64,000 nt of DNA from Pseudaquabacterium terrae (lineage in GTDB: Bacteria > Pseudomonadota > Gammaproteobacteria > Burkholderiales > Burkholderiaceae_C). Positions 18,009 to 26,922 of this stretch are shown here, piece after piece; position 1 is the first letter of the stretch, and each line of letters starts with the position of its first letter. The stretch is from contig NZ_JABRWJ010000010.1 of the NCBI RefSeq assembly GCF_013266755.1, forward strand, positions 1 through 64,000, given 5' to 3'. Below the pieces are notes generated by a model that did no database searches, had not been told where the DNA came from, and saw only the letters and a list, made by a program, of their open reading frames with translations. A program made the position numbers and the translations under genes.

Positions 18009-18593
18009 TCAGCGCGCCGGACCGAGCCCCAGCGGTGCCGGTACCAGCGCGACGATGCGCGAGAACAGCTGCTCGTACGCGGCTTCCGGCGCGCAGCCGG
18101 TCAGCGGGTCGCGGTTGGCTTCGAAGGCCTCGTCGACATCGGCCCAGTCCTCGGGCGTCAACACGCGCTCGGCCAGCGGCAGCACTTCGCGCTCTTCCAG
18201 CGCCATGTGCGAGCGATAGAAGTCGACGTATTGCGCGGCGGCCTGCTCGAAGGCCTCGCGCCGCGATTCGCCCATCATCTCGAAGGCCAGCAGGCGATGC
18301 TCCAGCTCGCGAATGCGCGCCTCGCCGCGCGCGTGGTCCTCGTCGAGGCGATCCAGCAGCTCGCGCGCCAGCGGCGTGCGCGCGCGCAGCTTCGGAAACA
18401 ACAGCTCGGTCTCCTTGCGGTGGTGGCGCTGCTCCGGAAACTCGTCGAGGTAGAACAGCATCGCGCGCAGCGCGCCGAAGTCCGGCAGGCTCTTGTCGCG
18501 GCGATGCTGTGCCAGCAGCAGCAGCACCGAGCTCAGCATGGCCGCGAGGGCCTGGTGCTCGTCGCGGATGATGCGTGTCGCGGCGTGAGTCAT
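18009..18593 (-). CDS. Hemerythrin HHE-domain protein
   Basis: A 194-residue helical protein with hemerythrin-like ligands: DEHQAL, RHHRKETELLFP, DEDHARGE, and SHMALEEREVLP. It probably binds oxygen or NO through a di-iron site. It starts within the stop of the upstream universal stress gene (ATGA overlap), so the two are one transcription unit. This is the second hemerythrin-like gene in the window; both have a nearby FNR/FixK-type box. Confidence 0.85.
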   Translation of the reverse strand: MTHAATRIIRDEHQALAAMLSSVLLLLAQHRRDKSLPDFGALRAMLFYLDEFPEQRHHRKETELLFPKLRARTPLARELLDRLDEDHARGEARIRELEHRLLAFEMMGESRREAFEQAAAQYVDFYRSHMALEEREVLPLAERVLTPEDWADVDEAFEANRDPLTGCAPEAAYEQLFSRIVALVPAPLGLGPAR

Positions 18594-19099
18594 GCGATGC
18601 TCCTGTGGGCCGGGGGGCGACCTGCGGTCGCGGTCTCGGCGACCGTGCCCGCCGCCGGCGGCACCAGCATCACCGGCACCGGGCTGCGCCGCGCGACGCC
18701 TTCGGCAACGCTGCCGATCACTGCGCGCGCCAGGCCGCGGCGTCCGTGTGTTCCCAGCACGATCAGCTCGCAGTGTTCCTTGCTCGCGATGTCGACGATG
18801 GTGTCGGGGAGGTCGAGCACGGCAAAGGCCACCCTGCTCGCCGCCGTGACGCCGGCCTGCGCGGCCTGCTGCACGGCGGCGGCGAGCATCGCGGCGGGCA
18901 CGTTCGCGCGGGCTTCCTGCTCCTGGGCGAGCAGCTCGTAGCTCGCGAACTCGCGCATCGTCGGAAAGTCGTCGATGACGTGCAGCAGCAGGATCGAGGA
19001 GGGGTGCGCCGTGGCCAGGCGGATGGCTTGCTGCAGTCCACGTTCGGCCGTGGCGCTGCCGTCGAGCGGCACGAGGATGTGTCGGAACATGTGAGCCAC
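18590..19099 (-). CDS. Universal stress protein (UspA family)
   Basis: A 169-residue protein with the Usp fold: N-terminal HILVPLDGS and the ATP-binding pattern VLGTHGRRGLARAVIGSVAEGVARRSPVPVMLV. It probably binds ATP and dimerises. It is coupled to the hemerythrin gene. A start at Met4 (19090) is equally possible. A FixK/FNR-type box is about 61 bp upstream. Confidence 0.88.
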   Translation of the reverse strand: MAHMFRHILVPLDGSATAERGLQQAIRLATAHPSSILLLHVIDDFPTMREFASYELLAQEQEARANVPAAMLAAAVQQAAQAGVTAASRVAFAVLDLPDTIVDIASKEHCELIVLGTHGRRGLARAVIGSVAEGVARRSPVPVMLVPPAAGTVAETATAGRPPAHRSIA

Positions 19100-19159
19100 T
19101 CCTTCGATGGGCTGCTGAAGTCGTCAAGGCCAGTCTAGAAAGCGCCGGCGCGCGCGGCC

Positions 19160-19173
19160 TTGCGCTGCATCAA
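19160..19173. promoter_or_regulatory. FNR/FixK-type box TTGCGCTGCATCAA
   Basis: TTGC-N6-TCAA. It lies between divergent genes, 61 bp before the universal stress gene (minus strand) and 34 bp before the P-type ATPase (plus strand). It may be read by FNR or by one of the cluster-free paralogues. Confidence 0.6.
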
Positions 19174-19206
19174 CTCCGCTCCGGGGCCGTCGGGCAACCT
19201 GCGGGC

Positions 19207-21672
19207 ATGGACCATGCCTCGCGCCCGCCACCCGACCCTGGCCCGCACGGCCTCGACGCCGCCGCCGTGATCGCGCGTCGCCGCGCCGACGGTCCGAACC
19301 GCCTGCCGCAGCCGGACCGGCGCGGCCTGCTGCGCATCGCTGCCAGCGCCTTCGCGCAGCCGATGTTCCTGCTCCTGCTCGCGGCCGCCGGGGTCTATGC
19401 GCTGGTCGGCGCGTTCACCGATGCGCTGCTGTTGCTCGCGTCGGTGCTGGTGGTCGGCGCGCTGGCGGCATGGCAGGAGCACCGCAGCGAGCGTGTGCTG
19501 CGTGCGCTGGAGGATCTGTCGAGCCCGCGCTGCCGCGTCGTGCGCTCGGGGCGCACCGAGATGATCGCCAGCGAGGACCTGGTGTGTGGCGACCGCCTGC
19601 TGGTGGCCGAAGGCGACCGCCTGGCCGCTGACGCGCTGCTCATCGGCGGCAGCGGCCTGGGGGTCGACGAGTCGCTGCTGAGCGGTGAATCGGCGCCGGT
19701 CGCCAAACATCCGAATGGAGCGGCCGACGCCGCGGCAGCGGCCGACGCCGCGCGGCTGCACGCCGGCAGCCTGGTGGTGCAGGGCGAAGGCGTGGCCGTT
19801 GTCAGCGCCACCGGCGAGCGCACCACGCTCGGCCGCATCGGCGGGTCGCTGGCCCAGCTGAAGCCGAACCCCAGCCGGCTGCAGCGCGAGCTGAAGCGCC
19901 TGGTGCAGATCGTCGCGCTGGCCGCCGTCGTGACCTGCCTCGTCGCCGGCGCGCTGTATGCCGCACGCGACGGCTCGTGGACCGCCGGGCTGCTGGTCGG
20001 GCTGACGCTGGCGATGTCGCTGGTGCCGGAGGAGTTCGCGGTGGTCTGGACGGTGATGCTCGCGCTCGGCGCGTGGCGGCTCGCGAAGGCACAGGTGCTG
20101 ACACGCCAGGCGCAGGCCATCGAGGCGCTCGGCACCGTCAGCGTGCTGTGCGTCGACAAGACCGGCACGCTGACGCACAACCGCATGACGCTGCAGCGCC
20201 TGCACGATGGTGCGCAGGAGGCCGCGCCCGCAGAGCTGCTGCCCGGGCCAGGGCCGCTGCGCACGCTGCTGGACCATGCGGCGCTGGCCTGCGCGCCGAG
20301 CAGCATCGAGCCGATGGACCAGGCGATCGCCGCGGCCGGCGCTGCAGCGCCGCCGCACTGGCGTGCGCAGCGCTACCACGGCACGGCCGTCGGCCGCCCC
20401 TATGTCGAGCGGCAGTGGCGCGACGCCACGGGCCGCTCGGTCGGCGCGATCAAGGGCGCGCCCGAAGCGGTGCTCGCGCTCTGTGCCGAGGCGCCGCTTC
20501 GGCGGGCCGCGCTGCAAGAGGCGGCGCGCGCGATGAGCGAGCGCGGCCTGCGCGTGCTGGCGGTCGCCCGGGCGAACGACGCATCCGATGCCGCGTCGGG
20601 CGCGTGGCGCTGCGTCGGCCTGCTCGGCTTCGAGGACCCGTTGCGCGCCGAGGTGCCGCAAGCGATCGCCGAATGCCGCTCGGCCGGCATGCGGGTGATC
20701 ATGATCACCGGCGACGCGCCCGCCACGGCGAGCTCGATCGCCGCCCAGGCCGGCCTGTCCAGCGCCATCGTGATGACCGGCGCGCAGCTCGCCGCGCTGG
20801 ACGAGACGCAGCTGCGCCGCGCGCTGCGCGACTGCAACGTCTTCGCGCGCATCGAGCCGGCGCAGAAGCTGCGCATCGTGCGCGCGCTGCAGGCCGAGGG
20901 CGCAGTCGTCGCGATGACCGGCGACGGCGTCAACGATGCGCCGGCGCTGCGCGCGGCCGACGTCGGCGTCGCGATGGGCCGGCGCGGCACCGACGTCGCG
21001 CGCGAGGCCGCGGCGCTGGTGCTGCTGGACGACAACTTCGCGTCGCTGGTGCAGGGCGTCGCTGCGGGCCGGCGCATCTTCGTGAACCTGCGCAAGGCGC
21101 TCGGCTACCTGTTCGCGGTGCACGTGCCGATCGTCGGCGTGGCGCTGATCCCGCTGCTGGGCGGCGGCGCGCCGCTGCTGCTGCCGCTGCACGTCGTGCT
21201 GCTGGAGCTGATCATCGACCCGGCCTGCTCGCTGGTCTTCGAGGCCGAGCCGGCGCAGCACGACCTGATGCGCGTGCCGCCGCGGCCGGCCGGAGCGCGG
21301 CTGTTCGAGCCGCGCGCGGTGGCGCAGGCGCTGATGGCGGGCGGCATCGGATTCGCGGGTGTCGCCGCGGTGTACGCCGTGGCCGCCGCGGCGGGCGCGA
21401 CGACGGAGGTGTTGCGCCTGCTGTGCCTGGCGTCGATCGTCGTCGGCAACCTGTTGCTGCTGCGCTGGTTCCGCGGCATCCGCGGCCAACGCGACACGAC
21501 CAACCCGGTGTTTCACGGCCTGGTCGCCGCTGTCGGCGTGGTGCTGGTGGTGTTGCTGCTGCTGCCCGGTGCACCGGGACTGCTGGGCTGGCCGCCGCGG
21601 CTGGATCCGGCATGGGCGTTGCTGCCTGCGGTGCCCGCTGCGTGGTTCGCGCTGCGCGCGTGGCGGCGTTGA
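19207..21672 (+). CDS. P2-type cation-transporting ATPase
   Basis: An 821-residue P-type ATPase with the N-terminal cation ATPase domain (GLDAAAVIARRRADGPNRLP), phosphorylation site VDKTGTLTHNRM, hinge MTGDGVNDAPALRAADVG and the membrane ion motif SLVPEEFAVV (P-E-E) of Ca2+/Mg2+-like P2 pumps rather than CPx metal pumps. Several C-terminal helices follow. The transported ion (Ca2+, Mg2+ or Mn2+) cannot be decided by eye. It sits in a stress island with a FixK/FNR-type box 34 bp upstream. Confidence 0.88.
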   Translation: MDHASRPPPDPGPHGLDAAAVIARRRADGPNRLPQPDRRGLLRIAASAFAQPMFLLLLAAAGVYALVGAFTDALLLLASVLVVGALAAWQEHRSERVLRALEDLSSPRCRVVRSGRTEMIASEDLVCGDRLLVAEGDRLAADALLIGGSGLGVDESLLSGESAPVAKHPNGAADAAAAADAARLHAGSLVVQGEGVAVVSATGERTTLGRIGGSLAQLKPNPSRLQRELKRLVQIVALAAVVTCLVAGALYAARDGSWTAGLLVGLTLAMSLVPEEFAVVWTVMLALGAWRLAKAQVLTRQAQAIEALGTVSVLCVDKTGTLTHNRMTLQRLHDGAQEAAPAELLPGPGPLRTLLDHAALACAPSSIEPMDQAIAAAGAAAPPHWRAQRYHGTAVGRPYVERQWRDATGRSVGAIKGAPEAVLALCAEAPLRRAALQEAARAMSERGLRVLAVARANDASDAASGAWRCVGLLGFEDPLRAEVPQAIAECRSAGMRVIMITGDAPATASSIAAQAGLSSAIVMTGAQLAALDETQLRRALRDCNVFARIEPAQKLRIVRALQAEGAVVAMTGDGVNDAPALRAADVGVAMGRRGTDVAREAAALVLLDDNFASLVQGVAAGRRIFVNLRKALGYLFAVHVPIVGVALIPLLGGGAPLLLPLHVVLLELIIDPACSLVFEAEPAQHDLMRVPPRPAGARLFEPRAVAQALMAGGIGFAGVAAVYAVAAAAGATTEVLRLLCLASIVVGNLLLLRWFRGIRGQRDTTNPVFHGLVAAVGVVLVVLLLLPGAPGLLGWPPRLDPAWALLPAVPAAWFALRAWRR

Positions 21673-21685
21673 GGCAGCAGCCTTC

Positions 21686-21699
21686 TTGATCTGGCGCAT
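21686..21699. promoter_or_regulatory. FNR/FixK-like box TTGATCTGGCGCAT
   Basis: Perfect TTGAT half-site with an imperfect second half (CGCAT instead of CGCAA), 63 bp before the universal stress gene at 21762. The spacing equals that of the boxes before the other stress genes. Confidence 0.5.
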
Positions 21700-21761
21700 C
21701 GCAGTTGCGCCACGCGCTGCCTACAGTGGCTTGTCGCGATCCGAATTGCGAGGAGCCCGAG

Positions 21762-22205
21762 ATGTATTCGAACCTGCTGGTGCCCATCGACGGCGGTGCG
21801 CTGTCCGACAAGGCCATCGCCGGCAGCATCGCGCTGGCGCAACAGCTCGGCGCGGCGATCACCGGCTTCGTCGCCGAGCCCTCTCTGCCGCTGCCGGCCG
21901 TCGGCCGCCCGGCCCACCTCGTCGAGCGCGAGCTGGCGCTGCACGACGATCGAACGGCCTCACATGCGCATGACCTGCTCGGCCGCTTCGAGCGCTGCGC
22001 GCGCGATGCCGGCGTGCGCTTCAGCGGCCATCACGTGCAGTCGGCCTTCGTCGACACTGCGATCCTGGATGCCGCGCGGGAGCACGGCTGCGACCTGATC
22101 GTGATGACCACGCATCGGCGCGGCCTGCTCGGCGAGCTGCTGCACGGCGCGTGCACCAAGGCCGTGCTGGCGCGCAGCCCGGTGCCGCTGCTGGTGCTGC
22201 ATTGA
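21762..22205 (+). CDS. Universal stress protein (UspA family)
   Basis: A 147-residue Usp protein: start MYSNLLVPIDGG, ATP-loop pattern MTTHRRGLLGELLHGACTKAVLARSPVPLLVLH at the C terminus. The ribosome site gaggag is well placed before the ATG at 21762. It has its own FixK-like box and so is probably transcribed separately from the ATPase. Confidence 0.9.
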   Translation: MYSNLLVPIDGGALSDKAIAGSIALAQQLGAAITGFVAEPSLPLPAVGRPAHLVERELALHDDRTASHAHDLLGRFERCARDAGVRFSGHHVQSAFVDTAILDAAREHGCDLIVMTTHRRGLLGELLHGACTKAVLARSPVPLLVLH

Positions 22206-22254
22206 GGCAGATTTCTTGCCCGGCCGAGGCCCGCGGCCGCCGGCCGCGCCTGGC

Positions 22255-22268
22255 TTGACCCAGCGCAA
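22255..22268. promoter_or_regulatory. FixK-type box TTGACCCAGCGCAA
   Basis: TTGA-N6-GCAA, 60 bp upstream of the universal stress gene at 22328. It is nearly identical in sequence to the box at 26755. Confidence 0.6.
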
Positions 22269-22327
22269 GGCCGCCAGCCGGGGCAGCGATCACGATGGCG
22301 GCCTGACAGTCCGGAAAGGGAACCGCC

Positions 22328-22750
22328 ATGAAGATCCTGCTCGCCGTCGACGGCAGCCCGACCACGACGCGCATGCTCGCCTACATCGCTGCGCACGACG
22401 AGCTGCTCGGCGCCGGACACCAGTTCACCGCGCTGACCGTGGTGCCCGCGGTGCCGCCGGGCGCCGCGACCTGGATCGACAGCGCCGTTCTGCAAGGCTG
22501 GTACGACGAACAGGCGCAGCGCGTGCTCTCTCCCGTGTGCAAGTTCGCCGCGCAGAAGGATTGGCATCTCGAGCCGCGCCATGCCGTCGGCCATGCCGGC
22601 GAGATGGTCGCGGCGATCGCTCAGGAGGGCGGCTTCGACCTGATCGTGATGGGCACGCACGGCCATTCGGCAATCGGCAACGTCGTGCTCGGGTCGGCCG
22701 CCACGCGGGTGCTCGCCGGCACGCGCATCCCCGTGCTGTTAGTGCACTGA
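22328..22750 (+). CDS. Universal stress protein (UspA family)
   Basis: A 140-residue Usp protein, MKILLAVDGSPTTTRML at the start and VMGTHGHSAIGNVVLGSAATRVLAGTRIPVLLVH at the end, the full ATP-binding signature (G-x2-G-x9-G-S/T). It is the third Usp gene within 4 kb. The RBS-like sequence gaaaggg precedes the ATG. Confidence 0.92.
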   Translation: MKILLAVDGSPTTTRMLAYIAAHDELLGAGHQFTALTVVPAVPPGAATWIDSAVLQGWYDEQAQRVLSPVCKFAAQKDWHLEPRHAVGHAGEMVAAIAQEGGFDLIVMGTHGHSAIGNVVLGSAATRVLAGTRIPVLLVH

Positions 22751-22776
22751 ACCGTCGCCAGCAGCGACGACGCTCG

Positions 22777-25458
22777 TTACGTTGCCGGTGGCAGCGGCAG
22801 CTCGGCGACGTAGCGCAGCGCGTCGCCGCCCTGGGCCGCGCTGCCCGCCGCGGGTTTCATGCCGATCGACTGCGCGAGGCCGCGCATCGCGGTGTTCTCG
22901 CGCAGGACATGCGCGACCAGCCGCTGCGTGCCGTGGCCGCTCAGATAGCGCGTCATCTTCCCCAACAGCAGCCGGCCCAGGCCGCGCTGGTGCAGCCCCG
23001 ATCGCACGATCAGCGCGAACTCGGCCTCGACGTTGTCGGGGTCGCACACCGCATGCACCACGCCGAGCAGCGCGCCCGCATCGTCGCCGTCCGCCGCTTC
23101 GGCGACGAAGGCCATCTCGCGCGCGTAGTCGATCTGCACCAGGCGTGCCAGCTCGGTGCGCGGCAGCTCGCGCCGGCTGCTGAAAAAGCGCAGCCGCAGA
23201 TCCTCGGGCGGCTGCGCGGCGAAGAACTCGCGCTGGCGCGTCTCGTCCTCGGGGCGCACCGGCCGCAGCCGCAGGCGCCGGCCGTGCCAGTCGACCTCTT
23301 CGATCAGCTCGGCCGGGTAGGGCAGGATCGCGAAGTGCGCACGTCCGCCGGGCCGATGGCGCGCGAGCACGATGCGCGCATCGAGCGCGATCACGCCCTG
23401 CTCGTCGGCGAGCAGCGGGTTGATGTCGAGCTCGGCGATCTCGGGCACGTCGGCGAGCAGGCGCGCCAGCGCGATCGGCACGTCGGCGAGCGGATCCATC
23501 GCCACCGGCGGGCGGTCGCGGTAGCCGGCGAGCAGCCGGGCGATGCGCGTGCGGCCGATCAGCTCGCGCGCCAGCGGGCGGTTCAGCGGCGGCAGCGCGA
23601 TCGCGCGGTCGGCCAGCACCTCCACCGCGGTGCCGCCGGCGCCGAACAGCAGCACCGGGCCGAACACCGGATCGATCGAGGTGCCGACGATCAGCTCGTG
23701 GGCATGCGGCCGGCGCAGCATCGGCTGCAGCGTGAAGCCGTCGATGCGCGCGTCGGGGCGCGCAGCGCGCGCGCGCTCGAGCATCGCATGGGCCGCGCTG
23801 CGCAGTGCGACGGCATCGGCGATGTCGAGCGCGACGCCGCCGACATCGGACTTGTGGCTGATGTCGCGTGAGCGGATCTTCAGCACCACGGGATAGCCGA
23901 TGTCTGCCGCCGCGCCCTCCAGCGTTTCGGGGTCGGGCCCGAGCGCCTGTGTCGGCACGACCGGAATGCCGCAGGCGGCGAGCACGGCCTTGGCCTCGTC
24001 CTCGGCCAGCAGTTCGCGGCCGTCGGCGAGCGCGTGGTCGATGATCCGGCGCACGGCGGCCAGGTCGGCCGCCGGACCGTCGGCGCCCAGCGGCGGCGCC
24101 TCGGTCAGCAGCGCCTGGTTGCGGCGATAGGTGTCGAGCATGCCGAAGGCGTGCACGGCATCCTCCGGCGTCGGATAGTTCGCGATGCCGGCGTCCTCGA
24201 AGATGCGGCGCGCCTCGGCGACCGCCGCATCGCCGAGCCAGCAGGCCATCACGCGGCCCGGCGCGCGCCGCGCGATCGGGGCGCAGGCGCGCGCGATGTC
24301 GGCGCTGCGCACGATCGCCGTCGGTGCGTGCATGAACAGCACGGCTCCCGCCTGCGGGTCGCCGAGCAGCGCCTGCAGCGCCGCGGTGTAGCGCTCGACC
24401 GGCGCGTCGCCGATCAGGTCGACCGGGTTCTGGCGCGACCAGTTCGCCGGCAGCGTTTGATCGAGAAGGCTGCGCACTTCAGGCGATAGCGGCGCGAGCT
24501 TCACGCCGGCCAGCGCGGCCGCATCGGCCGCCATCACGCCGGCACCGCCGCCGTTGGTCATCACCGTCAGCGCGGCGTCGCGGTTGCCGCCGAAGCGCGC
24601 CAGCGTCTCGGCGGCGATGAACAGCTCGGCCAGCGTCTGCACGCGCAGCAGGCCGGCGCGGCGGATCGCGGCGTCGATCACCGCATCGGCGCCGGCCAGC
24701 GCGCCGGTGTGCGACGCCGCCGCCGCGACGCCCGCGCCGGCGCGGCCGGCCTTGACGATGATCACCGGCTTGTTGCGCGCCGCAGCGCGCGCGGCCGACA
24801 TGAACTTGCGCGCCTCGCCGATCGATTCGGCATACAGCAGGATCGCCCGCGTGCGCACGTCGCTGGCCAGGTAGTCGAGCAGGTCGCCGAAGTCGACGTC
24901 GGCATGCTCGCCCAGCGACACCATGGTCGACAGGCCGATGCGACGCGAGCGCGCCCAGTCGAGCACCGCCGTGACCAGCGCGCCCGATTGCGAGACGAAG
25001 GCGACCTCGCCCGGCAGCGCATCGGTGTGCGCGAAGCTGGCGTTGAGGCCGGCATGCGGCGCCAGCAGGCCGATGCAGTTGGGGCCGAGGATGCGCAGCA
25101 GGTACGGCCGCGCGGCATCGAGCATCGCCTGCTTCTGCGCCGCATCGAGCCCGGCGCTCATCACGATCGCGGCACGCGTGCCGCGCTGGGCCAGCTCGGC
25201 GATCAGCCCGGGCACGGTCGCGGGCGGCGTGCAGATCAGCGCCAGATCGGGGGCCTGCGGCAGCGCGGCCACGTTCGGGAAGACAGGCTCGCCGTCGAGC
25301 CGCGCGAGCCGCGGATTGACGGCGTGGACCGGCCCGGCGAACGCGCCGCCGCGCAGGTTGCGCCACACCGTCGCGCCGACGCTGCCGCTGCGGTCGCTGG
25401 CGCCGATGACCGCGATCGATGTCGGGGACAGCAGCTTGTCGAGATGGCGGATGCTCAT
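22777..25458 (-). CDS. PatZ-like ADP-forming acyl-CoA synthetase fused to GNAT acetyltransferase
   Basis: An 893-residue fusion. Order: CoA-binding domain (about 1-130, VIGASDRSGSVG), succinyl-CoA-ligase-like domains with likely catalytic His250 in ASHTGALAGADAV, ATP-grasp domain (about 480-690), then a C-terminal GNAT domain (about 725-893, with RGLGRLLLGKM for acetyl-CoA). The layout and length match E. coli PatZ/Pka, a protein lysine acetyltransferase that inactivates acetyl-CoA synthetase. Whether the synthetase half is active is unclear. It converges on the Usp gene with only 26 bp between. Confidence 0.88.
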   Translation of the reverse strand: MSIRHLDKLLSPTSIAVIGASDRSGSVGATVWRNLRGGAFAGPVHAVNPRLARLDGEPVFPNVAALPQAPDLALICTPPATVPGLIAELAQRGTRAAIVMSAGLDAAQKQAMLDAARPYLLRILGPNCIGLLAPHAGLNASFAHTDALPGEVAFVSQSGALVTAVLDWARSRRIGLSTMVSLGEHADVDFGDLLDYLASDVRTRAILLYAESIGEARKFMSAARAAARNKPVIIVKAGRAGAGVAAAASHTGALAGADAVIDAAIRRAGLLRVQTLAELFIAAETLARFGGNRDAALTVMTNGGGAGVMAADAAALAGVKLAPLSPEVRSLLDQTLPANWSRQNPVDLIGDAPVERYTAALQALLGDPQAGAVLFMHAPTAIVRSADIARACAPIARRAPGRVMACWLGDAAVAEARRIFEDAGIANYPTPEDAVHAFGMLDTYRRNQALLTEAPPLGADGPAADLAAVRRIIDHALADGRELLAEDEAKAVLAACGIPVVPTQALGPDPETLEGAAADIGYPVVLKIRSRDISHKSDVGGVALDIADAVALRSAAHAMLERARAARPDARIDGFTLQPMLRRPHAHELIVGTSIDPVFGPVLLFGAGGTAVEVLADRAIALPPLNRPLARELIGRTRIARLLAGYRDRPPVAMDPLADVPIALARLLADVPEIAELDINPLLADEQGVIALDARIVLARHRPGGRAHFAILPYPAELIEEVDWHGRRLRLRPVRPEDETRQREFFAAQPPEDLRLRFFSSRRELPRTELARLVQIDYAREMAFVAEAADGDDAGALLGVVHAVCDPDNVEAEFALIVRSGLHQRGLGRLLLGKMTRYLSGHGTQRLVAHVLRENTAMRGLAQSIGMKPAAGSAAQGGDALRYVAELPLPPAT

Positions 25459-25518
25459 GGCGGGCAGCGATGGATGCGACAGCGCAGCCTAACGGCAATC
25501 CGCTGCGGCGGCGGTCGG

Positions 25519-26661
25519 TTACGCCTGGCGGGCCAGCAGCGCCCAGTGGTTGTCCGGCAGCATCGGCTTGGGCCACGCGAGCATGCGTGGCTTGCGCGTC
25601 GGGTGCCAGAAGGCGATACCCCGGGCCGAACCGATCAGCACGGCCGGCACGCCGTCGAGCGGCAGCGACGCCAGCGCGCACGCCTCGATGAGCTCGGCGA
25701 CCTTGGTCATCGTGCGCGCGGCGCGAGGATGCCACCAGAGCCCGCGCGCGGCCTTCTGGCCGCTGAGGATGAAGCCGCCCATGGGCCCGAGCGCGATGTC
25801 GCCGACATAACCGGCGGCCTGGGCATCGGCGCTCGGCATGCTCAGCTCGGCGCCGCGCCACAGGGCCAGCACCGGCGCCTCGCGCCGGCGGCTCGGATCG
25901 TCGTGTTCGGCCTGCAGGCCGACGCCGAGCACGCGCTTGCCGTCCGCCTGCTGCGACCACGCCAGGTGCCGGATGCTCAGCCGCTGGTCCTGCAGGCGCC
26001 ATTGCCCGAGCACCTCGGTCGAATCCGGGTCGATGTGCGCGAGCGACGGCCGCATGCGGTCCAGGTCGATCTTGCGGCCATCCTCGGCGCGCAGGATGCC
26101 GCCGTTGGCGATGAAGACATTGCCGTCATCGTCGAGCAGGCACTGGTGCGCATCGAAGCCGGCGCTCAGGAACTGGTGGATGCGGTGCAGGTTGCGCACG
26201 TCTCGAACGCTGACCCACGACATGCCGGTCGGCGAGCTCGTCTCGGTGGTGAAGAGCCACTGGCCGTCGTGGCTGAGCGTCACGTGGCCGTTGAAGGTGC
26301 GCCCCGGAAACTCCTGTCCGGTGATCACCCGCGCGACCACGCGGCCCTCGGCATCGCAGCGCAGCAGCCAGTGGCCCGGCCGCGTCGCCACCGCGACGAA
26401 GCCGCCGTCGGGCAGCGCGACCACGCCGTGCACCCGGCCCGGCGCGGGCAGGTCGGCCAGCAGCCGGACCTGCTCCTTCGCCCAGTCGACCTCGATGATG
26501 CCGACGCGGTCCGCGGCTTCGCCGGCGGCGGCCTCGCTGCGCCACCCGGCGGCGAGGCGGATGGCCGGCGGCGGCGACTCGGCCGCCGCAGCGGCGTCGA
26601 GCCAGGGCCCGGCGAGGGCGAGGGAGGCGAGGGGCAGCAGGTCGCGACGGCGCAGGGGCAT
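25519..26661 (-). CDS. DUF1513-type beta-propeller periplasmic protein
   Basis: A 380-residue protein with a twin-arginine-like signal (MPLRRRDLLPLASLALAG, cleavage about residue 25). A repeated beta-propeller body follows with segments such as GVVALPDGGFVAVATRP, GHVTLSHDGQWLFTTE and HQCLLDDDGNVFIANGG. This matches the DUF1513 family, often found with iron-uptake (imelysin/EfeO-like) genes, but no such partner is present here. The start at 26661 is chosen because the signal begins there; longer in-frame sequence upstream is not protein-like. Confidence 0.75.
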   Translation of the reverse strand: MPLRRRDLLPLASLALAGPWLDAAAAAESPPPAIRLAAGWRSEAAAGEAADRVGIIEVDWAKEQVRLLADLPAPGRVHGVVALPDGGFVAVATRPGHWLLRCDAEGRVVARVITGQEFPGRTFNGHVTLSHDGQWLFTTETSSPTGMSWVSVRDVRNLHRIHQFLSAGFDAHQCLLDDDGNVFIANGGILRAEDGRKIDLDRMRPSLAHIDPDSTEVLGQWRLQDQRLSIRHLAWSQQADGKRVLGVGLQAEHDDPSRRREAPVLALWRGAELSMPSADAQAAGYVGDIALGPMGGFILSGQKAARGLWWHPRAARTMTKVAELIEACALASLPLDGVPAVLIGSARGIAFWHPTRKPRMLAWPKPMLPDNHWALLARQA

Positions 26662-26754
26662 CGGGTGGGTACGGCAGTCAGGGCGTGGCGCCGATTGTTG
26701 GCCGCGGCCGCCGCGCCCTGCCTTGTTCCGCCTCAACGACGGCATGCCGCGGCG

Positions 26755-26768
26755 TTGACGCAGCGCAA
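26755..26768. promoter_or_regulatory. FixK-type box TTGACGCAGCGCAA
   Basis: TTGA-N6-GCAA in the 261-bp divergent spacer, 94 bp from the DUF1513 gene and 155 bp from the CRP-FNR regulator. No other convincing element is seen in this spacer. Confidence 0.5.
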
Positions 26769-26922
26769 GCGCTGGCCTTGACAGTCGGGCGCGCCGTTAC
26801 CCAGCGGATACCGACCATTCACACAGCGTTGCCGAGCGACATCGGGCGTTGTTCGGCCATTGCCGGATCCTTCCTACGATGACTTCCATCGCAGAACACG
26901 CACCCCGACCGGAGCCCCGACC

